Shown: piece by piece, positions 6,937-13,847 of the stretch
How the letters are laid out: each line of letters begins with the position of its first letter
Numbering within the stretch: the first letter of the stretch is position 1
Origin: Nitrososphaerota archaeon
GTDB taxonomy: Archaea > Thermoproteota > Nitrososphaeria > Nitrososphaerales > UBA183
Reading direction: 5' to 3'
Assembly (NCBI GenBank): GCA_029784825.1
Contig: JAFMAU010000018.1
Location: 299-36,444 of the forward strand
Length of the DNA stretch: 36,146 bases
The notes under the pieces: generated by a model
Databases searched by the model: none
What the model was told of the DNA's origin: nothing
What the model saw: the letters and a program-made list of their open reading frames with translations, nothing else
Translations under genes and position numbers: made by a program

Positions 6937-7965
6937 ATGAAGAAAACACACGTCGCTTCGATCGCGATCGCGTTGGCGCTGGTGATAGTACTGGCAGCCG
7001 CGGTCGCACAACTGAACCAACCAAGTCAGGCAAAGTCAGGGACTTTGGCAATCATGGGCACGGACCCGGCAGTGGCCTCGTCCGGAGTCAGTGATGCCAC
7101 AATCGCTTACAGCTCGGTCTACGCCCACCAGGCTGGGAATAGCATGGCGAGCGGGTGGACGCAGGTCAGCGGCTCCGGGTCCATGGACTTGATGGCAACC
7201 CAGGGGACCGCCCAGACCCTAGCCACCTCAAAGGTCAGCGCCGCCAGCTATGACGCCTTCAGGTTCAACGTCGACTCCTGTCAGGTGGTCTATCAAGGGA
7301 CGACATACACGGCCACCGTCGCTTCCAGCACTTTGACCGCCGAGTCGCAGAGCAAAGTCAACGTCAACGCCAGCTCGTCGTCCGCAGCCCTAGTCGACCT
7401 CAGGACCTTCATAGAGAACACCGCGACCACCTCGAACCCTCAGTTCGTCTTCAGCGCGACAGCAGTGGCCACCGCTGTGCCCCCTCAGTCCTCGGCTTCT
7501 GTTTCCCTCCAGGTGGGGGTCAAAGTCGATCTGTCGGGTCAAACCTGGTGGAGTGAATTCGTCGCTCAGACAAGCCCAAGCCTGAACGTCCAGGCTACCA
7601 TTACCAGCACCGCCATGTCGCTCGAGCTCCAGAACTCAGGTGGGGCCGACGCCGACGTCCAAGAGATAATCGTCACTCCTGTCTCGGCTACCGGTTCCAT
7701 CTCAGCCACCCTTCCTTCCTCCCTAAGCGGCTCGGCCGTCTTCACGGTCAACAGCTTCGGCACAGTCCAGCAAGCCTCGTCTCTCCAGGCCTCCGCCCTC
7801 CTCAACGGAGGTGCCGCGGTCTCATCGGGGAGCTCTGCTTCCCTTGACTACTCCGGGAGCGCCATTACGGGCGCCCAGCTGTCGGGGATAGTTACGGGTC
7901 AGCAGTACATCGTCACATGCATCGGCGCCAACACATATGCCAGTACTACAGTGGTGGCCTCGTAG
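6937..7965 (+). CDS. Secreted DUF4382-like protein
   Basis: A 342-residue protein with a signal peptide or N-terminal anchor (KK, then a hydrophobic stretch at about 7-24). Residues 35-160 fit the DUF4382 pattern: GTLAIMGTDPAV, then a 'valence' strand with YSSVYAHQAG, W-T-Q-V, MDLMATQG, and YDAFRFNV. DUF4382 is a beta-sandwich, carbohydrate-binding-like domain in exported proteins. The C-terminal half is Ser/Ala/Thr-rich and beta-like, ending in a small domain (VTPVSATG to the end). No catalytic residues are obvious; it is probably a cell-surface protein. ATG 6937 fits the promoter spacing. The gene is followed by a strong hairpin and T run. Confidence 0.7.
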   Translation: MKKTHVASIAIALALVIVLAAAVAQLNQPSQAKSGTLAIMGTDPAVASSGVSDATIAYSSVYAHQAGNSMASGWTQVSGSGSMDLMATQGTAQTLATSKVSAASYDAFRFNVDSCQVVYQGTTYTATVASSTLTAESQSKVNVNASSSSAALVDLRTFIENTATTSNPQFVFSATAVATAVPPQSSASVSLQVGVKVDLSGQTWWSEFVAQTSPSLNVQATITSTAMSLELQNSGGADADVQEIIVTPVSATGSISATLPSSLSGSAVFTVNSFGTVQQASSLQASALLNGGAAVSSGSSASLDYSGSAITGAQLSGIVTGQQYIVTCIGANTYASTTVVAS

Positions 7966-7989
7966 GCCACCTCCCCCTTTTCGTTTTTC
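7953..7989 (+). terminator. Intrinsic-type terminator overlapping the stop codon
   Basis: GGTGGCCT (7953-7960) and AGGCCACC (7964-7971) form a perfect 8-bp stem with a 3-nt loop; the TAG stop (7963-7965) begins in the loop. It is followed by TTTT and TTTTT at 7978-7988. The layout resembles a bacterial intrinsic terminator. Confidence 0.6.
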
Positions 7990-7993
7990 CAAG

Positions 7994-8149
7994 ATGCCAG
8001 ACGCAGACGACGCCGGACAGTCGCCATCGGGCGCAACGTCAGAGTCCTCCATGTCACCGCGGCTTTCGAGGGAGGCGCGGCTCGCCCTCCTCAGGAAGGA
8101 GGGAGAGTACCTTCTGGCCCTTCTGGAAGAGGTCGACCGCTCGGTCTAG
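7994..8149 (+). CDS. Possible small acidic/helical protein
   Basis: 51 residues from ATG 7994: a Ser/Asp-rich start, then a charged helix (REARLALLRKEGEYLLALL) with leucines spaced as in a short coiled coil. Composition is protein-like, and the gap between the terminator and the next promoter would otherwise be empty. No family is recognised. No TATA box lies at the right distance, so it could be an unexpressed frame. Confidence 0.35.
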   Translation: MPDADDAGQSPSGATSESSMSPRLSREARLALLRKEGEYLLALLEEVDRSV

Positions 8150-8180
8150 GCCCTGGAGGGGTGCATTAGAGCGTGAGAAG

Positions 8181-8226
8181 TTGGAAACCCCGACGGAACG
8201 CCCGTTCCAAGGCGTTCCTTATCCTC
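8181..8226 (+). promoter_or_regulatory. Promoter with CGTTCC dyad and repeat
   Basis: GGAACG-CC-CGTTCC (8195-8208) is a palindrome. CGTTCC recurs at 8213-8218 and runs into TTCCTTATC (8216-8224), about 26 bp before ATG 8248. TTGGAA (8181-8186) and TTCCAA (8205-8210) form a wider dyad. Confidence 0.4.
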
Positions 8227-8247
8227 ACGCGGGTGGCAGCCTCTGGC

Positions 8248-10101
8248 ATGCGCGGAAGACCGAAGTCAAGCTGGTTGGTCATCCTGATTTCCTGCCTCAT
8301 CGTCGGCGGCTTGGCCACCCCTATCCTGGCAGCTGGCCAGACCGGGCCGCTTCCTCCGACCCAGGCGCAGCTTTCCGCGCTCATCTCTGCGGCCGAAGGG
8401 TCGGGGCTGTATGCCCGTTCAGTCGTGGGCTATGCTTCCTCTCACGGGATCTCCACCGCTTCAGCTCAGGCTCTCATAAGCCATGGAGACGCGATGCTGG
8501 CCTCAGCCATGGCTGACGCGCGGTCAGGGGCCGACGCCGACGGCGCACTTGCGGTGCAGGCAGCGATGAATGCCTACACCTCGGCGGCTGCTTCAGCGAG
8601 CGTGGCGATCGGCAACGCGGGCCTCGCAGGCTCGCTCGACTCCTATACGGTAGAACAGGCCATTGCGGAGGTCAACGCCACTGCCTCGGCCGTGGCCTCG
8701 GTCGGAGCATCCGCATGCGGCCAGGCGGGAGTCTCGCTCGGGGGGGCCGCCATGGTACAGGCGTGCTCTCAGGTGGAGGCACAGGTGGCCGCCGCCCGTT
8801 CAAGCCTGAGCGAGGCTGCCGCCTACGCCGCCCAGGCCAACGGGAGCGCTGACGCCGCAGGCTTGCTATCCCAGGCAATGGAAATGGTGTTCGCCGCCAG
8901 GGGGAACCTGAACTCGACCCAGGCAGGGCTGCTCACCATAGCGTCCTACGGCTATGTCCAGAGGGCGGGCGCATACGTGACCGCGGTCATCGACCCGCTC
9001 GCGGCCCAGGCCAACTCCACCATAGCATCAGAAGAATCGGTAAACTCGAGCTATTCCCAGTTCCAAAAGGGCTTTTCTTCTTACGCCCAGGCTCAGGCAG
9101 CCTCGGTAAGCAGCATGGAGAGTTCGACGTCCATGCTGTCCGCTGCAATCTCTGCGGTCGACACCGGCGCAGTGGGCTCGAACTCGACGGCGGCAGAAGG
9201 AGTCTCGACCCAGGTGAACTCCGACCTCTCGGCCCTGCTGGCGCTTCCAGGGGTATCCGTGCTCGCAGGGGTGGTATCAGACATAGGCTCGTGCCAGGCA
9301 GCGGCTGGCGCCTTCAACCAAGCGGTCAGGGCGGCCAACTCTCAGAGCGACGGCTACTCGCTGGCTACCTTCTCCGCTTTCTCCGCCTACCTGACTGCGA
9401 TGGACCAGGACACTTCGAACGTCCGGTCGACGGGAACCGCCTACGTCACCAGCTATCAGACGGTCATCGCGGATCTCGCTTCATTGCAGGCGGTGCCTGG
9501 AGTCGCGACCCTCTACAGCGACCTGGCGAACTTACAGGTCTCGGGAAGCGTCAGCGGGGTCGAGTCCTCGCTGTCGCAGGCGACCGTTGCCATGGCGACG
9601 GTGCAAACCGACATATCGGCATACGCGAGTGCGGTCACGGCCTCGGCCCCCGCCGTAAGCCCACAGCAGACCCTCCTAAGCGCTGGGACTTCCGCTGAGG
9701 CTGATGCACAGGTGTATCTCAACGCGACCGGGTCCGCCGCAATGTCGCAGGCGGCGGCTGCGGTTCAGGCCGTTTCCCAGACCGCGGCGTCATTGGAGGT
9801 TCTAGCGAGCTCCAGCGCCAATTCCAGCATCGGCGCATTCGCCGCCGCGGGGGCGGGCGTGACTTCAAGCGGCGGAGCCCTAACTGCTCAGACCAACAGC
9901 GCGGTCGGATTCATATCAGCCGCGGCAGCCTTCCTGGAAGCTGACATCAACTTCAGGGTAGCCAGCACCCTGGCGGCTCAGGCGAGCATCGCAGACGCTC
10001 TAAGCCTCTTCTCCAGCCTGAGCATAAGCAGAGGCGTGTCAGACATGGCCCAGGCATCTCTGGACCTCCGGGTCGCCGCGGCAGAAAACGCGATGGCCTA
10101 G
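8248..10101 (+). CDS. Large secreted Ala/Ser-rich helical repeat protein
   Basis: A 617-residue protein with a clear signal peptide (about 1-30: RGRPK, hydrophobic core, ending LAAGQ). The mature part is extraordinarily rich in Ala, Ser, Gly and Gln and nearly devoid of Lys, which suggests long alpha-helical or coiled-coil repeats exposed outside the cell. Irregular repeats of about 100 residues are suggested by recurring 'SAAxAYxxxANxS' and 'LxxLxAxPGVxxL' segments (for example LLALPGVSVL and LQAVPGVATL). Only two or three Cys are present. No enzyme motif is seen; a structural or adhesive surface role is inference. I chose ATG 8248 over GTG 8173 because it begins the signal peptide and fits the promoter spacing. 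The end overlaps the convergent regulator by CTAG. Confidence 0.7.
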   Translation: MRGRPKSSWLVILISCLIVGGLATPILAAGQTGPLPPTQAQLSALISAAEGSGLYARSVVGYASSHGISTASAQALISHGDAMLASAMADARSGADADGALAVQAAMNAYTSAAASASVAIGNAGLAGSLDSYTVEQAIAEVNATASAVASVGASACGQAGVSLGGAAMVQACSQVEAQVAAARSSLSEAAAYAAQANGSADAAGLLSQAMEMVFAARGNLNSTQAGLLTIASYGYVQRAGAYVTAVIDPLAAQANSTIASEESVNSSYSQFQKGFSSYAQAQAASVSSMESSTSMLSAAISAVDTGAVGSNSTAAEGVSTQVNSDLSALLALPGVSVLAGVVSDIGSCQAAAGAFNQAVRAANSQSDGYSLATFSAFSAYLTAMDQDTSNVRSTGTAYVTSYQTVIADLASLQAVPGVATLYSDLANLQVSGSVSGVESSLSQATVAMATVQTDISAYASAVTASAPAVSPQQTLLSAGTSAEADAQVYLNATGSAAMSQAAAAVQAVSQTAASLEVLASSSANSSIGAFAAAGAGVTSSGGALTAQTNSAVGFISAAAAFLEADINFRVASTLAAQASIADALSLFSSLSISRGVSDMAQASLDLRVAAAENAMA

Positions 10102-10988
10102 CCGTCAGCTCCCTTGTCCTTTACGAGCTCGATCTGGTTCTGCGACCCGGCTTTCGCTACCTTGACGTAGCCCATTCTCTCGAGGCGCTTGATCTGTCTC
10201 CAGGCGGACGTCTTGGGGAGGGCGAACCTGACCCTTATTTCAGGCTCGAGCACTTTGCCGCCTTTCTCTCTAATGAAGGTAAGGACCTGGAGGTCGTCCT
10301 GCCGCAGGTCGCCCTTGTTCGGCATCTGCCTTCGCCGCCGAGCTAAGAAGAAAACCGCCGCCACGGCGGCCGCGACTACGACGACCGCAACTTCCAGTTC
10401 GGGCCCATTGACGCCAGGTGTGCCGCTCTGTGAGGTCGAGCCTGCTCCCGTCAGCGTCAGCCCAGGAAACGGGACGCCGTATCCGATCTTCCAGGAACCT
10501 TCCGGAAGGGTCACCTCCGGAGATGTTCCCGTCAGGTTGATGGAGTAGGGAGCGTCAAAGGGGACGCCGGACACTGAGCTCAGGGTGGAGAGGGGTGGCA
10601 ATGCGACCGTCGAGTTGGAAGCGGCTGCGAACGTCAGCGTCCAGATCGAACCGTTCTTCGAAGTGAGTGAACTGGTGTCGTAGCCAAGCGTTACCGCGCT
10701 CGCGCCGAGCGTATAGACCGTGATGTTGTTCCCCCCAGGCGCGAACCCGTAGGAGAGGGGGGACCCGCTCTGGTCGGTCGCGGTCAGATCAGAGACCGCC
10801 GACGACAGCAGGGACACCTGTACCGACGCCGCCTTGGGGTCGACCGCGAAGACCTGGTGCACGTGGACGTATCCGTCCGCATAGACCGCGAGCGACAGCT
10901 CTTCACTCGTGGGTCCGGCGGCGAAGAGGGGCGTCACCAAAAGGAATGTGAAGGCTGCGGCGAGGAGCAGGAGCCATTGCCTTTTCAC
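10098..10988 (-). CDS. Membrane-tethered winged-helix regulator with exported sensor domain
   Basis: A 296-residue protein. It has a signal-like helix (about 4-23), an extracytoplasmic beta-rich domain (25-190; starts EELSLAVYADGYVHVHQ, a pattern seen in archaeal surface-sensor proteins), one membrane helix (about 198-215) followed by RRRR, and a cytoplasmic winged helix (about 228-290: DDLQVLTFIREKGGKVLEPEI, then SAWRQIKRLERMGYV). This makes it a one-component transmembrane transcription factor: an outside signal would alter DNA binding inside. The architecture is known in archaea but its ligands are not. The start is GTG 10988. It faces the secreted-protein gene at 8248, a plausible partner or target (inference). 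Confidence 0.75.
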   Translation of the reverse strand: MKRQWLLLLAAAFTFLLVTPLFAAGPTSEELSLAVYADGYVHVHQVFAVDPKAASVQVSLLSSAVSDLTATDQSGSPLSYGFAPGGNNITVYTLGASAVTLGYDTSSLTSKNGSIWTLTFAAASNSTVALPPLSTLSSVSGVPFDAPYSINLTGTSPEVTLPEGSWKIGYGVPFPGLTLTGAGSTSQSGTPGVNGPELEVAVVVVAAAVAAVFFLARRRRQMPNKGDLRQDDLQVLTFIREKGGKVLEPEIRVRFALPKTSAWRQIKRLERMGYVKVAKAGSQNQIELVKDKGADG

Positions 10989-11016
10989 TTGTTCGTTCGA
11001 CCGTTATGGCGCTTTG

Positions 11017-11031
11017 CACGCTAAAAGCGTG
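11017..11031. promoter_or_regulatory. Dyad overlapping the TATA box of the membrane regulator
   Basis: CACGCT-AAA-AGCGTG is a perfect 6-bp dyad with a 3-bp spacer. On the minus strand it contains CTTTTAG, the only AT element at a usable distance (about 36 bp) from GTG 10988. It may be an autoregulatory operator or a hairpin ending the upstream gene. Confidence 0.35.
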
Positions 11032-11039
11032 ACGGGAGG

Positions 11040-11561
11040 TCACTCCACGCTTGCTGGCTGTTGGCAGGCGACGTCCGAGGGGACGATCGGTGCGCTCGCA
11101 GCCGATATGGTCTGAAGCGTGTAGCTGATGGTGAACTCGGACCCGTCGGCCAGAGACTTGACTGCGATTGAGAGGTGGACGTCGGAGAGGGTGGCTGTCG
11201 TCGGAGTTATAGTGAATGGCATGAAGATCGACTGCCCACTTGAGACCGAGCTAAGCCCGACGTTGCAGACGGGGGTGTTGGCCGCGTCCGAGGTGGGCGA
11301 AGTGACCTGGGCGTAAAGAGGGAGCGCGGTCCCGTTCTCCCATGTGACCCTGAACGCGATCTCGGTCCCGTTGAACATCGACGACTGCACGCTCGCGTAG
11401 TCTCCAAAGGGCCTCGATTGGGCGGGGAAGCTGTCGTTCGCGTATGCCAGGTAGCCGATGAAAAGTCCAAACGCGACCGCCCCTGCGATTACTGCGACTA
11501 CGACGATCTTCGCTACCGGCGTTGATCCGCGCCTCGGCGGACCGTCACCTAAGGTCGTCAA
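11040..11561 (-). CDS. Hypothetical membrane-anchored extracytoplasmic protein
   Basis: A 173-residue protein: a short Pro/Arg-rich N-terminus, one membrane helix (about 17-41), and a beta-rich outer domain with NG and NDS sites suitable for N-glycosylation (FNGTEI, ENGTAL). Two cysteines (PVCNVG, VACQQ) may pair. The strands (FRVTWENG, PLYAQVTSP, MPFTITPT, FTISYTLQ) suggest an Ig-like sandwich. No family is named. The start is TTG 11561, overlapping the upstream metallopeptidase gene by 17 bp, so the two are co-transcribed. Confidence 0.6.
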   Translation of the reverse strand: MTTLGDGPPRRGSTPVAKIVVVAVIAGAVAFGLFIGYLAYANDSFPAQSRPFGDYASVQSSMFNGTEIAFRVTWENGTALPLYAQVTSPTSDAANTPVCNVGLSSVSSGQSIFMPFTITPTTATLSDVHLSIAVKSLADGSEFTISYTLQTISAASAPIVPSDVACQQPASVE

Positions 11562-12297
11562 GCTTCGAAGACGACCTCATCAGGGAGAGAATCCTGTCGA
11601 AATATTTCTGGAGTTCATCCCTGAACCGCTTACGATCCCATTCCGGACTGGCCTTCTCAAGAAAATCCTCTATCCACTCGAAGTCCTCTCCTGACTTGGG
11701 GCCGAGGACGCTGACGAACGACTCGTTTCTGTAATACATGTCGTTCCCTTTATCGAACAGCGAACGCCTCTTCAGGGAGGCGACAGCGAAGGCGTTCCTG
11801 CAGAGCAGCCCGGCGTCCGCGACTGGGTCGCCGGTCGGCCTGTCAGAAACCCACTCTGCGAAGAACCTCTTCGTCATCTCTCTTTCCTTGTCCCCCATGA
11901 CCGCGAACACGACGTCGTCAACCATGACGTTTTGGAGGTGGTTGAATGCGTCTATCAGATATTCGGTCTCTTTGGCTCGTAACCCATCGCGCTCTCGCAG
12001 CTCCTCGACGACCTCTTCCAATATCTGGCTGTCGTGCGAGCTCGCCCCCTGCTCAGTGAAGTAGACATGCGAGAGTTCGTGCAAGACCAGCCCTCCGAGC
12101 ATCTCAGAGTCGAGCGCCCATTCAGATATCAGAATCCTGTGGGTCTGTCCCTCTTTCCTCGCGTATCCCATGATCGCGAGGTTCGGTTCGACGTTCAGCG
12201 CCACCCTGGATTTGATTGGATATCCCTTCTGCTTCATCCTCCCCAACGCCCACTCCAGTGTGTTCTGTAGCTGCTTGTCCGTGCTGGCTGCCCGCAT
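11545..12297 (-). CDS. Zinc metallopeptidase-like protein (HELSH)
   Basis: A 250-residue soluble protein. The helix VLHELSHVYF carries an HExxH zinc motif (His73, Glu74, His77). A second conserved-looking helix NHLQNVMVDDVVF (about 119-131) could give the third ligand. No signal peptide is seen, so it acts in the cytoplasm or on membrane substrates from inside. Thaumarchaeal proteins of this size with HExxH are grouped under domains of unknown function (I think DUF5781, from memory). Start ATG 12297 was chosen because the TATA-like element at 12322-12329 lies about 29 bp before it; the frame continues upstream without support. The downstream anchored protein may be a partner. Confidence 0.65.
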   Translation of the reverse strand: MRAASTDKQLQNTLEWALGRMKQKGYPIKSRVALNVEPNLAIMGYARKEGQTHRILISEWALDSEMLGGLVLHELSHVYFTEQGASSHDSQILEEVVEELRERDGLRAKETEYLIDAFNHLQNVMVDDVVFAVMGDKEREMTKRFFAEWVSDRPTGDPVADAGLLCRNAFAVASLKRRSLFDKGNDMYYRNESFVSVLGPKSGEDFEWIEDFLEKASPEWDRKRFRDELQKYFDRILSLMRSSSKLDDLR

Positions 12298-12321
12298 TCG
12301 TTCCGCGCGACCGCAGCCGCG

Positions 12322-12329
12322 CAATAAAC
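12322..12329 (-). promoter_or_regulatory. TATA box of the metallopeptidase gene
   Basis: CAATAAAC (minus GTTTATTG), about 29 bp before ATG 12297; predicts a leaderless mRNA. Confidence 0.4.
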
Positions 12330-12401
12330 ATCTCGGTCGCACGAGCAGGGCGGGGTCACGAGGCGCAACGCTATTGAGGAGGAGCGAGAAAGTCTGGAAA
12401 C

Positions 12402-12827
12402 GTGACCGTCAAAGCATACCTGGCAGGCTCCCTCGCGGTGACGGGCGGAGCGCTGATGCTCGCGAGCGGTTACTCCTCCCGGGGGTTCCTGTACACTGCG
12501 CTCGGCTACGCCGAGCCCAGGTTCTCTGATTTCCTCAGCGGCGTCGAGCTGGGGGTCGCAGTGGTGGCTGTTTCCGTGCTGGAACTGGTGATAGCGCTGG
12601 GCGGACTGACCGTGTTGATAGGGGGATTCATGGTCATCCTCCGTCACACCACCACCGGGCGGGTCCTGATTTGGCTGGGGGGAGGCGCGGGGTTCCTCGG
12701 GCTGCTCATCGGGTTCGGATATTCTGCGTACAGGCTCGGGGGTCTTGGACCAGTGCTCGCGTATCTTCCATACTGGGTCGGACTCGCGCTGGCCGTCACC
12801 GGAAGACGCCTGGCCAAGGGCACGTGA
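12402..12827 (+). CDS. Hypothetical multi-pass membrane protein
   Basis: A 141-residue protein with about four hydrophobic helices (roughly 5-22, 48-80, 87-107 and 115-133), glycine-rich in the third. One short polar loop (YSSRGFLYTALGYAEPRFSD) separates helices 1 and 2. No family or motif is recognised. The start is GTG 12402. It stands alone between the metallopeptidase promoter and the convergent PAC2 gene. Confidence 0.6.
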   Translation: MTVKAYLAGSLAVTGGALMLASGYSSRGFLYTALGYAEPRFSDFLSGVELGVAVVAVSVLELVIALGGLTVLIGGFMVILRHTTTGRVLIWLGGGAGFLGLLIGFGYSAYRLGGLGPVLAYLPYWVGLALAVTGRRLAKGT

Positions 12828-12920
12828 GAAGCCGCGGGCGGCGTTTGAACGGTGCGTTGCGCCCCACCCCCATGCGGGACCATGAAATCGGTGACCAAAG
12901 ACCGCGAGCGGCCCTTACCG

Positions 12921-13646
12921 CTAATGGTAGATTGAACTGTTCCCTGCCTGCCTCGGCGGGGCGACCGGGAGCGCCTTCGAGCGGAGCTCCGTCAGATCCA
13001 CATCCAGACCGGTCATGCCTCTCAAGATGTCAAGGAGTTTGATCACAGACCTGGTGTGCGGGCTCGGCTCCCCGTGGTCTACTGAAAGCTTGAACCCCTT
13101 GACTCCGACATCCTTCGCCATCGCGACGACCATCGAAGCGAAGAACGGCGCTGGTTCGTCGCTCAGAATCTTCACCCCGTGCTTTTTCAGCTTCGCGACC
13201 CCTGCCGGGTCGGTCGCGAACCCGCCTGCTTGGGGGTCTGCCTCCGGAGGGAGCGGGTTCTCAGTCCACCTCGCTCCGACAGAATACAGCTCCTTCACGC
13301 CCATCGACTGGGCTTTCTGCAGGACGAATTCAGCGAACTCATACTGCTCGTCTACTGGGCTCACGTCACCAGCGAAGAGGACGACGTCACGTTTCCCTCG
13401 GAGGCGGTAGAAGCTGCACTCGGGGAGTGAGGATACGCCATCGCCCCTGATCAAAACCTCCGGCGGGAATGCCGAGGACCTCACGGTCCCCAGTATCTCG
13501 TTGTCCATCTTCTCGACCAGATAGCTTCCCATCTCGCGGGCTTGAGAATAGAGCGCCCTGTACTGAGGCATGGACGTCGATACGGCTACGACCATGGCCG
13601 GGTCTTTCAGCCTAGGTTTCCCGACCTCTTTGTAGTCGATCCACAT
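12921..13646 (-). CDS. PAC2 family protein (proteasome-assembly-chaperone-like)
   Basis: A 241-residue protein with PAC2 features: a mobile start (YKEVGKPRLKDPAMVVAVSTSMPQ), YLVEKMDNEILG, FYRLRGKRDVVLFAGDVSP, then AQSMGVKELYSVGA and a C-terminal region with KGFKLSVDHGEPSP and TRSVIKLLDILRGMTGLDVDL. Archaeal PAC2/PbaB proteins resemble eukaryotic proteasome assembly chaperones and may bind proteasome alpha rings or act as ATP-independent chaperones. ATG 13646 lies about 30 bp from the AT box at 13672-13680, predicting a leaderless message. No partner gene is nearby. Confidence 0.82.
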   Translation of the reverse strand: MWIDYKEVGKPRLKDPAMVVAVSTSMPQYRALYSQAREMGSYLVEKMDNEILGTVRSSAFPPEVLIRGDGVSSLPECSFYRLRGKRDVVLFAGDVSPVDEQYEFAEFVLQKAQSMGVKELYSVGARWTENPLPPEADPQAGGFATDPAGVAKLKKHGVKILSDEPAPFFASMVVAMAKDVGVKGFKLSVDHGEPSPHTRSVIKLLDILRGMTGLDVDLTELRSKALPVAPPRQAGNSSIYH

Positions 13647-13671
13647 TTTGCTGGCCGAATTGCCGCCGCGC

Positions 13672-13680
13672 GTATTTTAA
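13672..13680 (-). promoter_or_regulatory. TATA box of the PAC2 gene
   Basis: GTATTTTAA (minus TTAAAATAC) is about 26-30 bp from ATG 13646. Confidence 0.45.
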
Positions 13681-13691
13681 CCATTGGCCGA

Positions 13692-13725
13692 TGGAACGAC
13701 GCCTCCGTGACCCCGAGTCGTTCCA
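13692..13725. repeat. Inverted repeat between PAC2 and topoisomerase promoters
   Basis: TGGAACGAC (13692-13700) and GTCGTTCCA (13717-13725) form a perfect 9-bp dyad with a 16-bp spacer, in a non-coding stretch upstream of both divergent genes. It could bind a dimer or fold as RNA. Confidence 0.35.
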
Positions 13726-13807
13726 CCATCTCCCGGCGGCCCTGCGGCGTGCCGATCCCTTCCGCACTCACAGGCGCCGCCTGCGCCAAAACATCTGCCA
13801 ACGTGGC

Positions 13808-13816
13808 GATTAAATA
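13808..13816 (+). promoter_or_regulatory. TATA box of topoisomerase IB
   Basis: ATTAAATAG is a good AT box, with RNA start predicted near 13838, about 10 nt before the ATG at 13848. Confidence 0.45.
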
Positions 13817-13847
13817 GAAGACAGGGGGGAACCGACCCAACGGGTTC

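Noticed and set aside
8173..8247. GTG 8173 as start of the Ala/Ser-rich exported protein
   Set aside because: It would put 25 basic residues before the signal peptide and place the promoter inside the gene; ATG 8248 fits both signals.
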